Below, in pieces: positions 18,930-28,617 of a stretch of 64,000 nucleotides of DNA; the stretch's first letter is position 1; each line of letters starts with the position of its first letter. Under the pieces are notes generated by a model. The model did not search any database. It was not told where the DNA came from and saw only the letters and a list, made by a program, of their open reading frames with translations. Where the stretch lies: assembly GCF_001314325.1 (NCBI RefSeq), contig NZ_CP009429.1, positions 248,501-312,500 on the forward strand, written 5' to 3'. Source of the stretch: Sphingopyxis macrogoltabida (GTDB taxonomy: Bacteria; Pseudomonadota; Alphaproteobacteria; Sphingomonadales; Sphingomonadaceae). The position numbers and the translations under genes are program-made.

Positions 18930-20174
18930 ATGAGCACCGAAGTCAAAGTCCCCACGCTGGGCGAAAGCGTCACCGAAGCGACGATCGGCGAATGGCTGAA
19001 ACAGCCGGGTGAGGCGGTCGCGGTCGACGAACCGATCGCCAGCCTCGAAACCGACAAGGTCGCGGTCGAAGTGCCGTCTCCCGTCGCCGGCGTGATGGGA
19101 CAGCAGGTCGCGGCGGTCGGCGACACCGTCAACGTCGGCGCGGTGATCGCGACGATCGAAGCGGGCGCGGGCAAGGCCGCGGCGCCTGCTGCTGCTCCGG
19201 CTGCGAAGGCAGAGGCGGCGGCGCCTGCTCCCGCCGCCACCGCCGCGCCTGCGCAAGCAGAGGAAGGCGTCGACACCGTCACGACGATGTCGCCCGCGGT
19301 GCGCCGTCTGGTACTGGAGCATGGCGTCGACCCGACCAAGATCAAGGGCAGCGGCAAGGACGGCCGCCTCACCAAGGAAGATGTGCTCGCGGCCGCCAAT
19401 TCGGCGCCCGAAGCTGCCGCGCCGGCTCCGGCTGCAGCGACTGCCGCGGCGCCCGCAGCTAGCGGCGCGCCGGGTCGCCGCGAGGAACGCGTCAAGATGA
19501 CGCGCATGCGCCAGACGATCGCCAAGCGGCTGAAGTCGGCGCAGGACACCGCCGCGATGCTGACGACGTTCAACGACGTCGACATGTCGGCAGTGATGGC
19601 GACGCGCGACAAATATCGCGAAAGCTTCGAGAAGAAGCATGGCGTCCGGCTCGGCTTCATGAGCTTCTTCACCAAGGCGGTCGCGCTTGCGGCGCACGAT
19701 ATTCCTGCGGTGAACGCGCGGATCGACGGCGACGAGATCGTCTATCACGACTATCTCGACGTCTCGGTCGCGGTCAGCGCGCCCAACGGCCTGGTCGTGC
19801 CGGTGGTGCGCAATGCCGACAGCCTGTCGTTCGCGGACATCGAAAAGGCGATCGCCGACCTCGGCAAGCGCGCCAAGGACGGCACGCTGACAATGGAGGA
19901 CATGACCGGCGGTACCTTCACCATCTCGAACGGCGGAGTGTTCGGCGGCCTGATGTCGACCCCGATCATCAACCCGCCACAGTCGGCCGTGCTCGGCCTC
20001 CACCGCATCGAAGACCGGCCGGTGGTGCGGAACGGCGAGATCGTGATCCGTCCGATGATGTATATCGCGATGAGCTATGATCACCGCCTGATCGACGGCC
20101 GCGAGGCGGTGACCTTTTTGAAGACGATCAAGGAAGCCATCGAGGATCCGACGCGCCTGCTGATCGATCTTTGA
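18930..20174 (+). CDS. sucB: 2-oxoglutarate dehydrogenase E2, dihydrolipoyl succinyltransferase
   Basis: A 414-residue E2 core protein. The lipoyl domain fills residues 1-77 with the lipoylated Lys in [14 protein letters not shown] (~43). An Ala/Pro-rich linker follows, then the peripheral-subunit-binding domain ([20 protein letters not shown], ~120-155), a second Ala-rich linker, and the catalytic domain ending in [13 protein letters not shown] with the active-site His. ATG at 18930 follows AGAGAAGAGACG; the longer frame from 18846 is encoded by the palindromic repeat and is rejected. Forms the succinyl-transferring core with SucA and LpdA. Confidence 0.97.
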   Translation: MSTEVKVPTLGESVTEATIGEWLKQPGEAVAVDEPIASLETDKVAVEVPSPVAGVMGQQVAAVGDTVNVGAVIATIEAGAGKAAAPAAAPAAKAEAAAPAPAATAAPAQAEEGVDTVTTMSPAVRRLVLEHGVDPTKIKGSGKDGRLTKEDVLAAANSAPEAAAPAPAAATAAAPAASGAPGRREERVKMTRMRQTIAKRLKSAQDTAAMLTTFNDVDMSAVMATRDKYRESFEKKHGVRLGFMSFFTKAVALAAHDIPAVNARIDGDEIVYHDYLDVSVAVSAPNGLVVPVVRNADSLSFADIEKAIADLGKRAKDGTLTMEDMTGGTFTISNGGVFGGLMSTPIINPPQSAVLGLHRIEDRPVVRNGEIVIRPMMYIAMSYDHRLIDGREAVTFLKTIKEAIEDPTRLLIDL

Positions 20175-20205
20175 TCCTTCTTCCCTTCACAGAGGAGCGC
20201 AGCCC

Positions 20206-20532
20206 ATGACGCCTTTCCCGATACGCCCGATCCGGGCAGCGAGCCTGTTTCTGACGGTGTTCGCGCTGGCAGGTTGCGGCGAGGGTGCGAGCGATATGGG
20301 AAAGGGGTTCGAGGACGGTTTCAAGAGCGAATTCGTCGAGAAGTTCGATAATTCCTGCCGTGGCGCTGCCGCCGGCGGCGGGGCGCCGGCCGACAAGGTT
20401 GCCGAAGTCTGCAATTGCGCGGCCGACGAATTGGTCAAGAAATATAGCGCATCGGAACTGATGAGCCTGTCGCCCGAAGCGGCGATGCCGGTTATGAAAG
20501 AATGCGCGGTAAAATCCGGGCTGCCGGTCTGA
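20206..20532 (+). CDS. Small putative lipoprotein
   Basis: A 108-residue product. A hydrophobic signal ends in a lipobox, FALAGCGEGA (Cys ~24). The mature part is short and charged with three further Cys residues (NSC, EVCNCAADEL, KECAV), which could form disulfides in the periplasm. A GAGGAGCGCAGCCC ribosome binding region precedes the ATG. I do not recognise a family. It sits between sucB and lpdA, apparently in the same transcript, although no function in the dehydrogenase complex is implied. Confidence 0.7.
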   Translation: MTPFPIRPIRAASLFLTVFALAGCGEGASDMGKGFEDGFKSEFVEKFDNSCRGAAAGGGAPADKVAEVCNCAADELVKKYSASELMSLSPEAAMPVMKECAVKSGLPV

Positions 20533-20579
20533 GCGGGTCCGCTCCGCGGCGGCAGGCAGTATATTGAGGTAGATTGAAC

Positions 20580-21977
20580 ATGGCTGATTACGACTACGAC
20601 GTCCTTGTCATCGGTGCCGGCCCCGGCGGCTATGTCGCGGCGATCCGCGCGGCGCAGCTGGGCCTCAAGACCGCGTGCGCCGAAGGGCGCGAAACGCTCG
20701 GCGGCACCTGCCTCAACGTCGGCTGCATCCCGTCGAAGGCGATGCTGCACGCGTCGGAATATTTCGAAGCCGCGGCGGGCGGCGCGATGGCGGCGATGGG
20801 CATCAAGGTAAAGCCCGAACTCGACCTCGGTACGATGCACGGCCAGCGCAAGGATGCGGTAAAGGGCCTGACCGGCGGCATCGAATTCCTGTTCAAGAAG
20901 AACAAGGTCGACTGGCTGAAGGGCTATGCGCAGTTCACGTCGAAGGACAGCGTCGAAGTCGCGGGCAAGACCTATCGCGCCAAGAATATCATCATCGCCA
21001 CCGGATCGTCGGTGACGCCGCTTCCCGGCGTCGAGGTCGATAACGACAAGCAGGTCATCGTCGATTCGACCGGCGCGCTCGAACTGGCGAAGGTGCCGGG
21101 GCATATGGTCGTCATCGGCGGCGGGGTGATCGGGCTCGAACTCGGCAGCGTGTGGCGCCGCCTCGGCGCCAAAGTCACCTGCGTCGAGTATCTCGACCAG
21201 ATCCTGCCCGGCATGGACGGCGACGTCCGCAAGGAAGCGAACAAGATCTTCAAGAAGCAGGGCATCGAGTTCAAACTCAAGACCAAGGTCACCGGCGCGA
21301 CGGTCAAGGGCAAGAAGGCCGTGCTGACGCTCGAACCCGCGGCCGGCGGCGATGCGGAAACGCTCGAGGCCGATGTCGTGCTCGTGTCGATCGGCCGCAA
21401 GCCGAACACCGACGGGCTCGCGCTCGACAAGGCGGGCCTCGCGGTCAACCAGCGCGGCCAGATCGAAACCGATCATGATTTCAGCACGCAGGTCCCCGGC
21501 ATCTGGGCGATCGGCGACGTCATCCCCGGCCCGATGCTCGCGCACAAGGCCGAGGATGAAGGCATTGCCTGCGCCGAAAATATCGCGGGGCAGACGGGCA
21601 TCGTGAACCACGACGTCATCCCGTCGGTCGTCTACACCTGGCCCGAAATCGCCGGCGTTGGCCTCACCGAAGAGCAGGCGAAGGAAAAGGGCGAGGTCAA
21701 GGTCGGCAAGTTCCCGATGCTCGCGAACAGCCGCGCCAAGACCAACCACGAGCCCGACGGCTTCGTGAAGGTGATCGCCGATGCCAAGACCGACCGCGTG
21801 CTCGGCGTGTGGTGCATCGCCAGCGTTGCCGGCACGATGATCGCTCAGGCGGCGCAGGCCATGGAATTCGGCGCGACGTCGGAAGACATCGCCTACACCT
21901 GCCACGCGCATCCGACGCACAGCGAGGCGATCAAGGAAGCCGCAATGGCGGTGACGGGCAAGCCGATCCACATCTGA
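20580..21977 (+). CDS. lpdA: Dihydrolipoyl dehydrogenase (E3)
   Basis: A 465-residue flavoprotein disulfide reductase that reoxidises the lipoyl groups of the oxo-acid dehydrogenase with NAD. FAD-binding GAGPGGYVAA (~11-20), redox disulfide GGTCLNVGCIPSK (~41-53), NAD-binding GGGVIGLELG (~180-190), second FAD motif WAIGDVIPGPMLAHKA (~311-326) and the C-terminal active-site HAHPTHSE (~444-451). ATG at 20580 follows GAGGTAGATTGAAC; TTG at 20574 is unlikely. Last enzyme of the mdh-suc-lpd block. Confidence 0.97.
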   Translation: MADYDYDVLVIGAGPGGYVAAIRAAQLGLKTACAEGRETLGGTCLNVGCIPSKAMLHASEYFEAAAGGAMAAMGIKVKPELDLGTMHGQRKDAVKGLTGGIEFLFKKNKVDWLKGYAQFTSKDSVEVAGKTYRAKNIIIATGSSVTPLPGVEVDNDKQVIVDSTGALELAKVPGHMVVIGGGVIGLELGSVWRRLGAKVTCVEYLDQILPGMDGDVRKEANKIFKKQGIEFKLKTKVTGATVKGKKAVLTLEPAAGGDAETLEADVVLVSIGRKPNTDGLALDKAGLAVNQRGQIETDHDFSTQVPGIWAIGDVIPGPMLAHKAEDEGIACAENIAGQTGIVNHDVIPSVVYTWPEIAGVGLTEEQAKEKGEVKVGKFPMLANSRAKTNHEPDGFVKVIADAKTDRVLGVWCIASVAGTMIAQAAQAMEFGATSEDIAYTCHAHPTHSEAIKEAAMAVTGKPIHI

Positions 21978-21981
21978 GGCG

Positions 21982-22869
21982 ATGCCGGCGCCGCGTCATC
22001 GCACGATGCCGTGCGCGCCGGTCTGGCTCGCGGCAGCGGCGCTGGTCGCGGCAGTTGCGAGCGGGCTTTTCTTCTTCCACGTCGGCGGCGCTCCGGCAGC
22101 CTATCTGCCGCTCAATGCCGCGTCGCTGCTTCTGGCGTTGATCGCGATGTTCGCTGTCTCCGCCGGGCGCCTGGGCGGTCGGGGCGCAGCGTGGGTGGTT
22201 GCGCTGTGCCTCGCCGGGATGGCGGCAACATTGGTCAGCGGCTTCGATCTCGACGGGGTTCGCCGCTGGCTGCCGCTGGGCCCGGTTCGGCTTCACGCTG
22301 CGATGCTGCTTTTGCCGGCGATGATCGCTGCCTTGCCGCGCCTCCCGGACCGCTGGCAACTGGCGGCGGTGGCTGTGGCGGCCGCGGTCGCCGTACTCCA
22401 GCCAGACGTCGCTTCCGCGCTGGCCCTCGGCCTCGGCTTCGTCGCTTCGCACTGGCAGCGCCGGCGCGCGCCGTCGATTGCCGCGGGACACGCGGTGGTG
22501 GCGATCGGCATCATCGCGAGCGCCTTTCGTGCCGATCCTCTGGCGCCCGTTCGCTTTGTCGAAAATGTCGTCGCCGATGGCTGGGGCCTGCATCCGGGCA
22601 TCGGTATTCTGATCCCGGCGGCGTTGCTTTTCGCGATCGGCGCGCCCGCCCTGATGCGAAGATTGCATCGCGATAGCGCGCTCGGCGTCGCGGGCGTCTG
22701 GACCGGCTTCGCGGCGGCGTCGCTGATCGGGCCTTATCCGACCCCGCTCGCGGGTTATGGCGCGGCGGCGATTCTGGGCTATGGTCTGGCGATAGCGGTG
22801 CTGCGCGGCCTGCCCGTGCGTGACTGGCCGCGCGGTGATGGCACCGGCCGATCCGGGGAAGATGATTGA
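21982..22869 (+). CDS. Short SEDS-like (FtsW/RodA-related) membrane protein
   Basis: A 295-residue protein with about 8-9 hydrophobic helices. Three stretches echo SEDS glycosyltransferases: GVRRWLPLGPVRLHAAMLLLP (FtsW 'SRRWLxLGPxxxQPSE'), LQPDVASALALGLGF ('QPDxGTAxL') and IGPYPTPLAGYGAAAILGY ('TGVxLPFxSYGGSSLL'). It is shorter than FtsW/RodA (370-400) and the QPSE Glu is replaced (HAAM). A degenerate or specialised SEDS relative is the best reading. It begins 4 bases after lpdA and overlaps the TTG start of the next gene. No partner penicillin-binding protein is near. Confidence 0.55.
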   Translation: MPAPRHRTMPCAPVWLAAAALVAAVASGLFFFHVGGAPAAYLPLNAASLLLALIAMFAVSAGRLGGRGAAWVVALCLAGMAATLVSGFDLDGVRRWLPLGPVRLHAAMLLLPAMIAALPRLPDRWQLAAVAVAAAVAVLQPDVASALALGLGFVASHWQRRRAPSIAAGHAVVAIGIIASAFRADPLAPVRFVENVVADGWGLHPGIGILIPAALLFAIGAPALMRRLHRDSALGVAGVWTGFAAASLIGPYPTPLAGYGAAAILGYGLAIAVLRGLPVRDWPRGDGTGRSGEDD

Positions 22870-23483
22870 CGAGCGATACCATCATCCGCCTGCTCGACCT
22901 TTCCGGTATCGCGGTCTTCGCGCTGTCGGGCGCGCTGATGGCGGTGCGGCTGCGCCAGACTTTGGTGACCGCGAGCTTTTTTGCGCTCGTAACGGGGGTC
23001 GGCGGCGGCAGCGTGCGTGATCTCCTCATCGGCGCTCCGGTCTTCTGGGTTCAGGACGGTGCGATTGCCGCCGTCTGCATCGCCATCGCGCTGATCGTGT
23101 GGGTAACGCCCGAACGCTGGTGGCCGGGGCAATTGCTCGAATGGGCCGACGCCGTGGGGCTTGCCGCCTATGCCGTTTTCGGGACGGCGAAGGCTTTGGC
23201 CTGGGGCGTACCGCCCTTTCCGGCGCTGATGATGGGGGTGATCACCGGCTGCGTCGGCGGTACGATCCGCGACATCCTTGCCGGGGTGCCGTCGATCATC
23301 ATGCGCCCCGAAGTCTATGTTACCGCTGCTGCGCTCGCATCGGGCCTTTTCCTGCTCCTGCAATGGCTGGGGACGGGAACGCCGGTGGCGGCCGTGGCGG
23401 GTGCGGTTGCCGGCTTTGTCCTGCGCGGCGCCGCGATTCACTGGTCGCTCGCGCTCCCCGCATATCGCGGGCCCAAAAGCTAG
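22866..23483 (+). CDS. Trimeric intracellular cation channel (TRIC/UPF0126) family protein
   Basis: A 205-residue membrane protein with seven hydrophobic helices and the two internal repeats of the TRIC/YicG family. GVGGGSVRDLLIG (~46-58) and GVITGCVGGTIRDILAG (~118-134) are the paired GGGxxRD motifs that line the pore in structurally known members. The start is TTG at 22866, overlapping the previous stop, with GGGGAAG just upstream; no in-frame ATG fits. Probably a K+/cation channel in the inner membrane; physiological role unknown. Confidence 0.85.
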   Translation: MTSDTIIRLLDLSGIAVFALSGALMAVRLRQTLVTASFFALVTGVGGGSVRDLLIGAPVFWVQDGAIAAVCIAIALIVWVTPERWWPGQLLEWADAVGLAAYAVFGTAKALAWGVPPFPALMMGVITGCVGGTIRDILAGVPSIIMRPEVYVTAAALASGLFLLLQWLGTGTPVAAVAGAVAGFVLRGAAIHWSLALPAYRGPKS

Positions 23484-23570
23484 GCCGCGCGCCGGGCTTG
23501 CCAAATCGCGAATCTGTGGCAGGTTCGGCTTGTGAACATCGGTGTCAGCACCTTCCAGCGCGGAGATTCC

Positions 23571-24473
23571 ATGACGACAGAACAGGCGACCGCCAACGGC
23601 ATCAGCATCACCTATGAGGACAAGGGGCCGCGCGAGGCGCCGGTGATCCTGCTGGTGATGGGGCTCGGCGGCCAGTTGACCCTATGGCCGGACGAGTTCG
23701 TCGAGGCGCTGAACGCGCATGGCTTCCGCACCATCCGCTACGATAATCGCGACGTCGGCTTGTCGACGCGCTTCGACGCGGCGGGGGTTCCGAACCTCAA
23801 ATGGATGTTCGTCAAGGCGGCGATCGGCCTGCCGGTGCGTCCGGCCTATACGCTGGCCGACATGGCGGCCGACGGCATGGCGCTGCTCGACCACCTTGGC
23901 GTCCAGCGTGCGCATATCGTCGGGGCGTCGATGGGGGGCATGATTTCGCAGCATATCGCCGCGCGCTATCCCGACCGCGTCCTGTCGCTGACCTCGATCA
24001 TGTCGACCACCGGCAACCGCCGCCTGCCGCGTGCGAACAAGGAGGCGATGCAAGTCCTCGCGAACCGGCCGATGAGCGGCGGCAAAGAGGATCTGATCGC
24101 ATACTCCGTGCGCGCCGCGCGGGTGATCGGCAGCCCCGGCTATCCGGCGACCGAAGAGCGGCTGCAGCGCCGGGTGCGGAGCGATTTCGAGCGGGGCTGG
24201 TACCCGCAGGGCGTCGCGCGGCAGATGGCGGCGATCGTTTCCGACGGCGACCGGCGCGCGATGCTGAAGGAGATCAAGGCACCGACCCTGGTCATCCACG
24301 GCGAGGCCGACCCGCTGGTGCCGATCGCCGGTGGACGCGACACGGCGGAGAATATTGCGGGCGCGCGGTTGCTGACGATCCCGGGAATGGGACATGATCT
24401 GCCGCTGGCGCTGGTCGATACGCTCGCCGACGCGATTGCGGAACATGCGCAAAGTGTCGCCGTAGCGGCCTAG
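23571..24473 (+). CDS. Alpha/beta-fold hydrolase
   Basis: A 300-residue soluble alpha/beta hydrolase. Oxyanion region LLVMGLGGQLTLWP (~28), RYDNRDVGLSTRFD (~58-71), nucleophile elbow VGASMGGMISQH (~120), acid HGEADPLVPIAGG (~240) and His GMGHDLP (~270). The RYDNRDxGxS stretch is typical of the family often called haloalkane-dehalogenase/esterase-like hydrolases. ATG at 23571 is preceded by GCGGAGATTCC; GTG at 23532 has poorer support. Convergent with sppA. Substrate unknown. Confidence 0.85.
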   Translation: MTTEQATANGISITYEDKGPREAPVILLVMGLGGQLTLWPDEFVEALNAHGFRTIRYDNRDVGLSTRFDAAGVPNLKWMFVKAAIGLPVRPAYTLADMAADGMALLDHLGVQRAHIVGASMGGMISQHIAARYPDRVLSLTSIMSTTGNRRLPRANKEAMQVLANRPMSGGKEDLIAYSVRAARVIGSPGYPATEERLQRRVRSDFERGWYPQGVARQMAAIVSDGDRRAMLKEIKAPTLVIHGEADPLVPIAGGRDTAENIAGARLLTIPGMGHDLPLALVDTLADAIAEHAQSVAVAA

Positions 24474-24501
24474 CTTTCCCCTCCCGCGTACGGGAAGGAC
24501 G

Positions 24502-26481
24502 CTATTTCAGTAGCAGCGCCAGCGTTCCCAGCCATCCCTTCGCTTCGGCCTTCCCGGTCAGCGGGATCGCCGGCAGATAGGCGCGGCAATCGAGGCACGA
24601 CGCCTGGATCGATCCGGCCTGCGTCAGCAGCGACAGGTCCTGAAGCAACCGCCGTTCGGCGAGCTGGCGATTCATCGCCGCGATGCCGAACCAGCCGCGC
24701 GGCGCCGCGGCTGCGGGCTCCTCGACCCCCGCCCAGCTTGCCAGCATCTTCGAGAATTCGCTCGGCTCATCCTCGAAATATTTGGCGTGATATTCGCCGT
24801 CGATCTTGGCGAGCTTCGCCGCCGCGGCCAGCGCGTCGGGCAGGCCGCCGAACTGGTCGATCAGGCCGATCTGGCGCGCTGTGCCGCCGGCCCAGACGCG
24901 ACCCTCCGCGATCGCCTGGATCTTTTCGAGCGGCTGCTTGCGGCTCTTGGCGACAAGCCCGGTGAAGCGCGCATAAACATCCTCGACGCTGGCCTGCGCC
25001 ATCGCGTTGAATTCGTCGCTGACCCCGCCGAGAATGTCGGGCTGGCCCGACAGCGGCGTCGTCTGGATGCCGTCGGTGGTAACGCCGACCTTGGCGAGCG
25101 TCTGTTCGAAGCTCGGCAGGATGCCGAACACGCCGATCGAGCCGGTGATCGTCTCGGGCTCGGCAAAGATGCGGTCGGCGGGGGTTGCGACCCAATAGCC
25201 GCCCGAGGCCGCGACATTGGCCATCGACACGACGATCGGCAGCTTCTTCGCCTTGGCGGCGAGCGTTGCCTGGCGGATCTGTTCGGACGCGAGCACCGAG
25301 CCGCCCGGCGAATCGACGCGCAGGACGATCGCCTTCACACTGCTGTCTGCGGTTGCATCGAGGATATGCTGCGCGACGGTCTCGCCGCCCGCCGTCCCGT
25401 TCGCTGCTTCGCCGTCGACGATTTCGCCGACCACGGGCACGACCGCGATGCGGCTGCCATTTTCCTTCGGCGGATTGGCGGCGACCCAGTTTTCGAGCGG
25501 GATCGCGTTGAATGTCCACGGCTGGCTGTCGTCCGGTGCACCGCTGATCTCGGCGACGCGGCTGTCGAAAGCCATGCGACCGCCGACCTTGTCGATCAGT
25601 CCGGCGTCGAGCGAGGCCTTGCTGAGATCATTGCCCGCCGCGCGGATCGCGCCGGCAGTGTCGGCGATAAAGGGATCGATCTTCGCCTTGGGCCGCGCCT
25701 TCTTGACGTCGCTCAGCCAGTTTTCCCAGAGCGCGCCGGCATAGGCGAGGTCCGCCTCTTTCGCTTCGGGCGACTGATCGGCGCGGAGATAGGGTTCGAC
25801 GGCGCTTTTGAAGGTGCCGACGCGATAGATATGCGCGGTGACGCCCAGCCGGTCCATCAGCCCCTTGTAATAGAGGCGCGATCCGCCGGGGCCCGCGATG
25901 GCGACGCCGCCGATGCCGTCGGCCCAGATCTCGCTGGCGTGCGCCGCGACCTGATAGCTGTCGGTGGTATAGGCGGTGGCATAGGCGAGCACCGGCTTCT
26001 TCTTGGCGCGCACCTTGTCGATCGCATTGCCGATTTCGGCGAGCGACACCTGCCCACCGCCGAGGAAGCGGTCGAGGTCGAGCACGACCGAGGTCACGCG
26101 CTTGTCGTCGGCGGCGGTTTCGAGCGCGTGGACGACGTCGCGCACCCGAATTTCCTTGAGGTCGTTGCCGCCCGACAGCGCCGCGAGCGGGTCGATCTCG
26201 GCCGGCTGTTCGGTGACGATACCGTCGAGGTCGATAACCAATGCGCCTTGGGCGACCGGCAGACCGGCATTGGGGCGCCCCGCGAGCAGGCCGAAGAGCA
26301 AGGCGAAGAACATGAGCAGGAAGACGAGCGCGAGGCCGTCCTTCAACGCGACGAGCAGGTGCCACACCTTGCGCGGAAAGCTGGTCGTGCCTTTCGGCTT
26401 GTCCTCGCCCGGCAGCGGCCGGCGGACGGGAATGGCCCAGGGGCCGGCGGGATTGGCGGTATCGGGAGAGCTGTCGGTCAT
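24502..26481 (-). CDS. sppA: Signal peptide peptidase SppA (67K type)
   Basis: A 659-residue inner-membrane serine protease of the S49 family that degrades cleaved signal peptides. An N-terminal membrane anchor (VALKDGLALVFLLMFFALLFG) is followed by two tandem S49 domains. The catalytic Lys is expected in AKKKPVLAYATAY (~190) in the first domain and the Ser in ANVAASGGYWVATPADRIFAEP (~435) in the second, as in E. coli SppA. The start at 26481 (MTDSSPDTANPAG) is chosen over the upstream 26541. Convergent with the alpha/beta hydrolase. Confidence 0.92.
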   Translation of the reverse strand: MTDSSPDTANPAGPWAIPVRRPLPGEDKPKGTTSFPRKVWHLLVALKDGLALVFLLMFFALLFGLLAGRPNAGLPVAQGALVIDLDGIVTEQPAEIDPLAALSGGNDLKEIRVRDVVHALETAADDKRVTSVVLDLDRFLGGGQVSLAEIGNAIDKVRAKKKPVLAYATAYTTDSYQVAAHASEIWADGIGGVAIAGPGGSRLYYKGLMDRLGVTAHIYRVGTFKSAVEPYLRADQSPEAKEADLAYAGALWENWLSDVKKARPKAKIDPFIADTAGAIRAAGNDLSKASLDAGLIDKVGGRMAFDSRVAEISGAPDDSQPWTFNAIPLENWVAANPPKENGSRIAVVPVVGEIVDGEAANGTAGGETVAQHILDATADSSVKAIVLRVDSPGGSVLASEQIRQATLAAKAKKLPIVVSMANVAASGGYWVATPADRIFAEPETITGSIGVFGILPSFEQTLAKVGVTTDGIQTTPLSGQPDILGGVSDEFNAMAQASVEDVYARFTGLVAKSRKQPLEKIQAIAEGRVWAGGTARQIGLIDQFGGLPDALAAAAKLAKIDGEYHAKYFEDEPSEFSKMLASWAGVEEPAAAAPRGWFGIAAMNRQLAERRLLQDLSLLTQAGSIQASCLDCRAYLPAIPLTGKAEAKGWLGTLALLLK

Positions 26482-26556
26482 GCGGGTAAATCTAGGGAGG
26501 CGGCCCGCCCTTGGCAATGCACGCTTCGACGGGCGGCACACCCGGCTCCATGGGCG

Positions 26557-27468
26557 TCAGAGCCACCCCTCGCGGCGATACCAGTTCACCGTCGCGGTGA
26601 GTGCCTCACCCGTTTCGATTTCGGGTCGCCATAGCTCCGGTGGCGGACAGGCGCCTGCGGCGACCACCCAGTCGGGATGCGCGATATAGCGGGCGCGGTC
26701 GGGGGTAAGCTTCGCCCGGCTGCGGCGGACGAGGGTGTCGAGCCGGCCTCCCGCCTTGAGCAGCAACGCCGGGGTCGCGAGTGTCGAGACGTGGCGGCGC
26801 CCGACGGCGCGGCCGATAGCGCGCGCGAAGCTGCGGTGCGACCAGCCGTTCGTGCGGCCGTCGTCCGGTTCGTACGTCTGCCCAGTACTGACATCGCGGT
26901 CGGCGGCGAGGGCGACGAGCAGGCGTGCGAGCTCATCGACGTAGATCGCCGACAGGCGCCCGTTGGGCACCAGCGCAATCCCGCGCCGTGCCATGCGAAA
27001 CATGTCGAGCATCTCGGTATCGCCGGGGCCGAACACCGCGGGCGGGCGGACGATCGTCCAGTCGAGCCCGCTCGCGCGCACGAGCGTTTCGGCGCGGGCT
27101 TTCGACCAACCATAATCGGAGATGCCCGGCTCGCGCGCGGCGAGCGACGAGACATGGATAAAGCGGGCGATCCCGGCGGCGCGCGCGGCATCGACGACAT
27201 GGCCGGTTGCCGTGACATTCCCCGCCTCGAACGCCGCACGTGTCGGGACGCTCACCACGCCGGCGATGTGCATCACGACATCGGCGCCCGCCGCCATTTC
27301 GGCAAGGCTGCCCGGCTGGTCGAGCGCGCCGGCGATCCAGGTGACGCCGTCCTGTTCGGGCTGCGGGCGGCGGGTGAGGGCGCGGACGTGCCAGCCTGCC
27401 GCGACGGCCCGCCGCAACGTCGCGCCGCCGACGAAGCCGGTCGCGCCGGTCATCGCCAGCGTCGGCAT
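26557..27468 (-). CDS. NAD(P)-dependent epimerase/dehydratase (extended SDR)
   Basis: A 303-residue short-chain dehydrogenase of the extended/atypical group. The nucleotide-binding motif is MTGATGFVGG at residues 6-15, and the active-site Tyr/Lys pair lies in ISDYGWSKARAE (~120-131; YxxxK variant YGWSK). RPPAVFGPGDTEM resembles NDUFA9-like and dihydroflavonol-reductase-like SDRs. Start at ATG 27468; GTG 27474 overlaps the proB stop. It directly follows proB on the same strand, probably one transcript. Substrate unknown. Confidence 0.8.
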   Translation of the reverse strand: MPTLAMTGATGFVGGATLRRAVAAGWHVRALTRRPQPEQDGVTWIAGALDQPGSLAEMAAGADVVMHIAGVVSVPTRAAFEAGNVTATGHVVDAARAAGIARFIHVSSLAAREPGISDYGWSKARAETLVRASGLDWTIVRPPAVFGPGDTEMLDMFRMARRGIALVPNGRLSAIYVDELARLLVALAADRDVSTGQTYEPDDGRTNGWSHRSFARAIGRAVGRRHVSTLATPALLLKAGGRLDTLVRRSRAKLTPDRARYIAHPDWVVAAGACPPPELWRPEIETGEALTATVNWYRREGWL

Positions 27469-27470
27469 GG

Positions 27471-28574
27471 TCACAGCAGCACCAGATGGTCGCGGTGCAC
27501 CATGGCGACCCGCGGCGCATAGCCGAGTGCGGCTTCCTGCGCGTCGCGGCCGAGGCCGAGGATCGCGGCGGCGTCGGCGGCCGGATATTCGGCAAGCCCC
27601 CGCGCGATGACGCGTCCGTCGGGGCCGGCGATGTCGAGGATGTCACCGCGCGCGAAACCGCCGCTGGCCTCAGTGACCCCCGCCGCGAGCAGGCTGGCGC
27701 CGCCATGGAGCGCCTTCACCGCACCGGCGTCGATGACGAGCCGTCCCTTGGCGGTCAGTCCACCCGCGAGCCACGCCTTGCGCGCGCTCGCGCCGCGCTC
27801 GGCGGCGAACAGGCTGTGCCGCGCCGCGGTCGACAGCGGCCGGTCGATGCGGCCCGATGCGATGGCAAGGTGCGCGCCGGCGGCATTGGCGATGCGCGCC
27901 GCCGCGATCTTCGACACCATGCCGCCCGACCCCATGCCCGACGCCGATCCGGCGTCGGCCATCGCCTCGATCGCGGCATCGATGCGGTCGATGCGCGCGA
28001 TATGGACCGCGCCTTCCTGCGCCGGATTGCGGTCGTAAAGGCCGTCAATGTCGCTGAGCAGGACGACGCCGCCCGCGCCCGCCGCCTGCGCAACGCGCGC
28101 GGCGAGGCGGTCGTTGTCGCCGAAGCGGATTTCCTCGGTCGCAACGCTGTCATTTTCGTTGATGATCGGCACGACGCCGAGACCCAGCAGCCGGCCCAGC
28201 GTCGCCGACGCGTTGAGATAGCGGCGGCGATGCTCGAGGTCGTCGAGCGTGACGAGCATCTGCGCTGCGGTCAGCCCTTCGGCGCCGAGCACCTCGGCCC
28301 AAACCTGCGACAGCGCGATCTGGCCGGTCGCGGCAGCGGCCTGCGCATCCTCGAGGCTGGCGCGGCCGCCCTTGGCAAGACCGAGCCGCCGTGCGCCGAG
28401 CGCGATGGCGCCCGACGAGACAACGGCGACCTGCTGCCCGGCGCGGACACGTTCGGCAATGTCGGCGGCGATCCCGGCGAGCCAGTCGCGCCGCACCGCG
28501 CCGTCGGGGTCGACGAGCAGGGCCGATCCGATCTTGACGATCAGACGGGGGCAAGAGGCGGGCGCGAACAACAT
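27471..28574 (-). CDS. proB: Glutamate 5-kinase
   Basis: A 367-residue first enzyme of proline synthesis, phosphorylating glutamate with ATP. The amino-acid-kinase domain opens with LIVKIGSALLVDPDG (~10), has VSSGAIALGARRL (~50), the substrate region NENDSVATEEIRFGDNDRLAA (~140) and GMGSGGMVSKIAAARIA (~210). The C-terminal ~75 residues form a PUA domain (GALLAAGVTEASGGFARGD-like), as in E. coli ProB. The open frame extends 57 codons upstream but ATG at 28574 matches the family N-terminus. proA is not adjacent. Confidence 0.94.
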   Translation of the reverse strand: MLFAPASCPRLIVKIGSALLVDPDGAVRRDWLAGIAADIAERVRAGQQVAVVSSGAIALGARRLGLAKGGRASLEDAQAAAATGQIALSQVWAEVLGAEGLTAAQMLVTLDDLEHRRRYLNASATLGRLLGLGVVPIINENDSVATEEIRFGDNDRLAARVAQAAGAGGVVLLSDIDGLYDRNPAQEGAVHIARIDRIDAAIEAMADAGSASGMGSGGMVSKIAAARIANAAGAHLAIASGRIDRPLSTAARHSLFAAERGASARKAWLAGGLTAKGRLVIDAGAVKALHGGASLLAAGVTEASGGFARGDILDIAGPDGRVIARGLAEYPAADAAAILGLGRDAQEAALGYAPRVAMVHRDHLVLL

Positions 28575-28617
28575 GCGCCGCCGATAGCGCGCACCGCGCG
28601 CCGCGCCAATGCCTAGC

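Noticed and set aside
24787..26634. 615-codon plus-strand frame antisense to sppA
   Set aside because: Composition is shadow-like (Arg, Asp, Gly) and the minus strand encodes a complete SppA.
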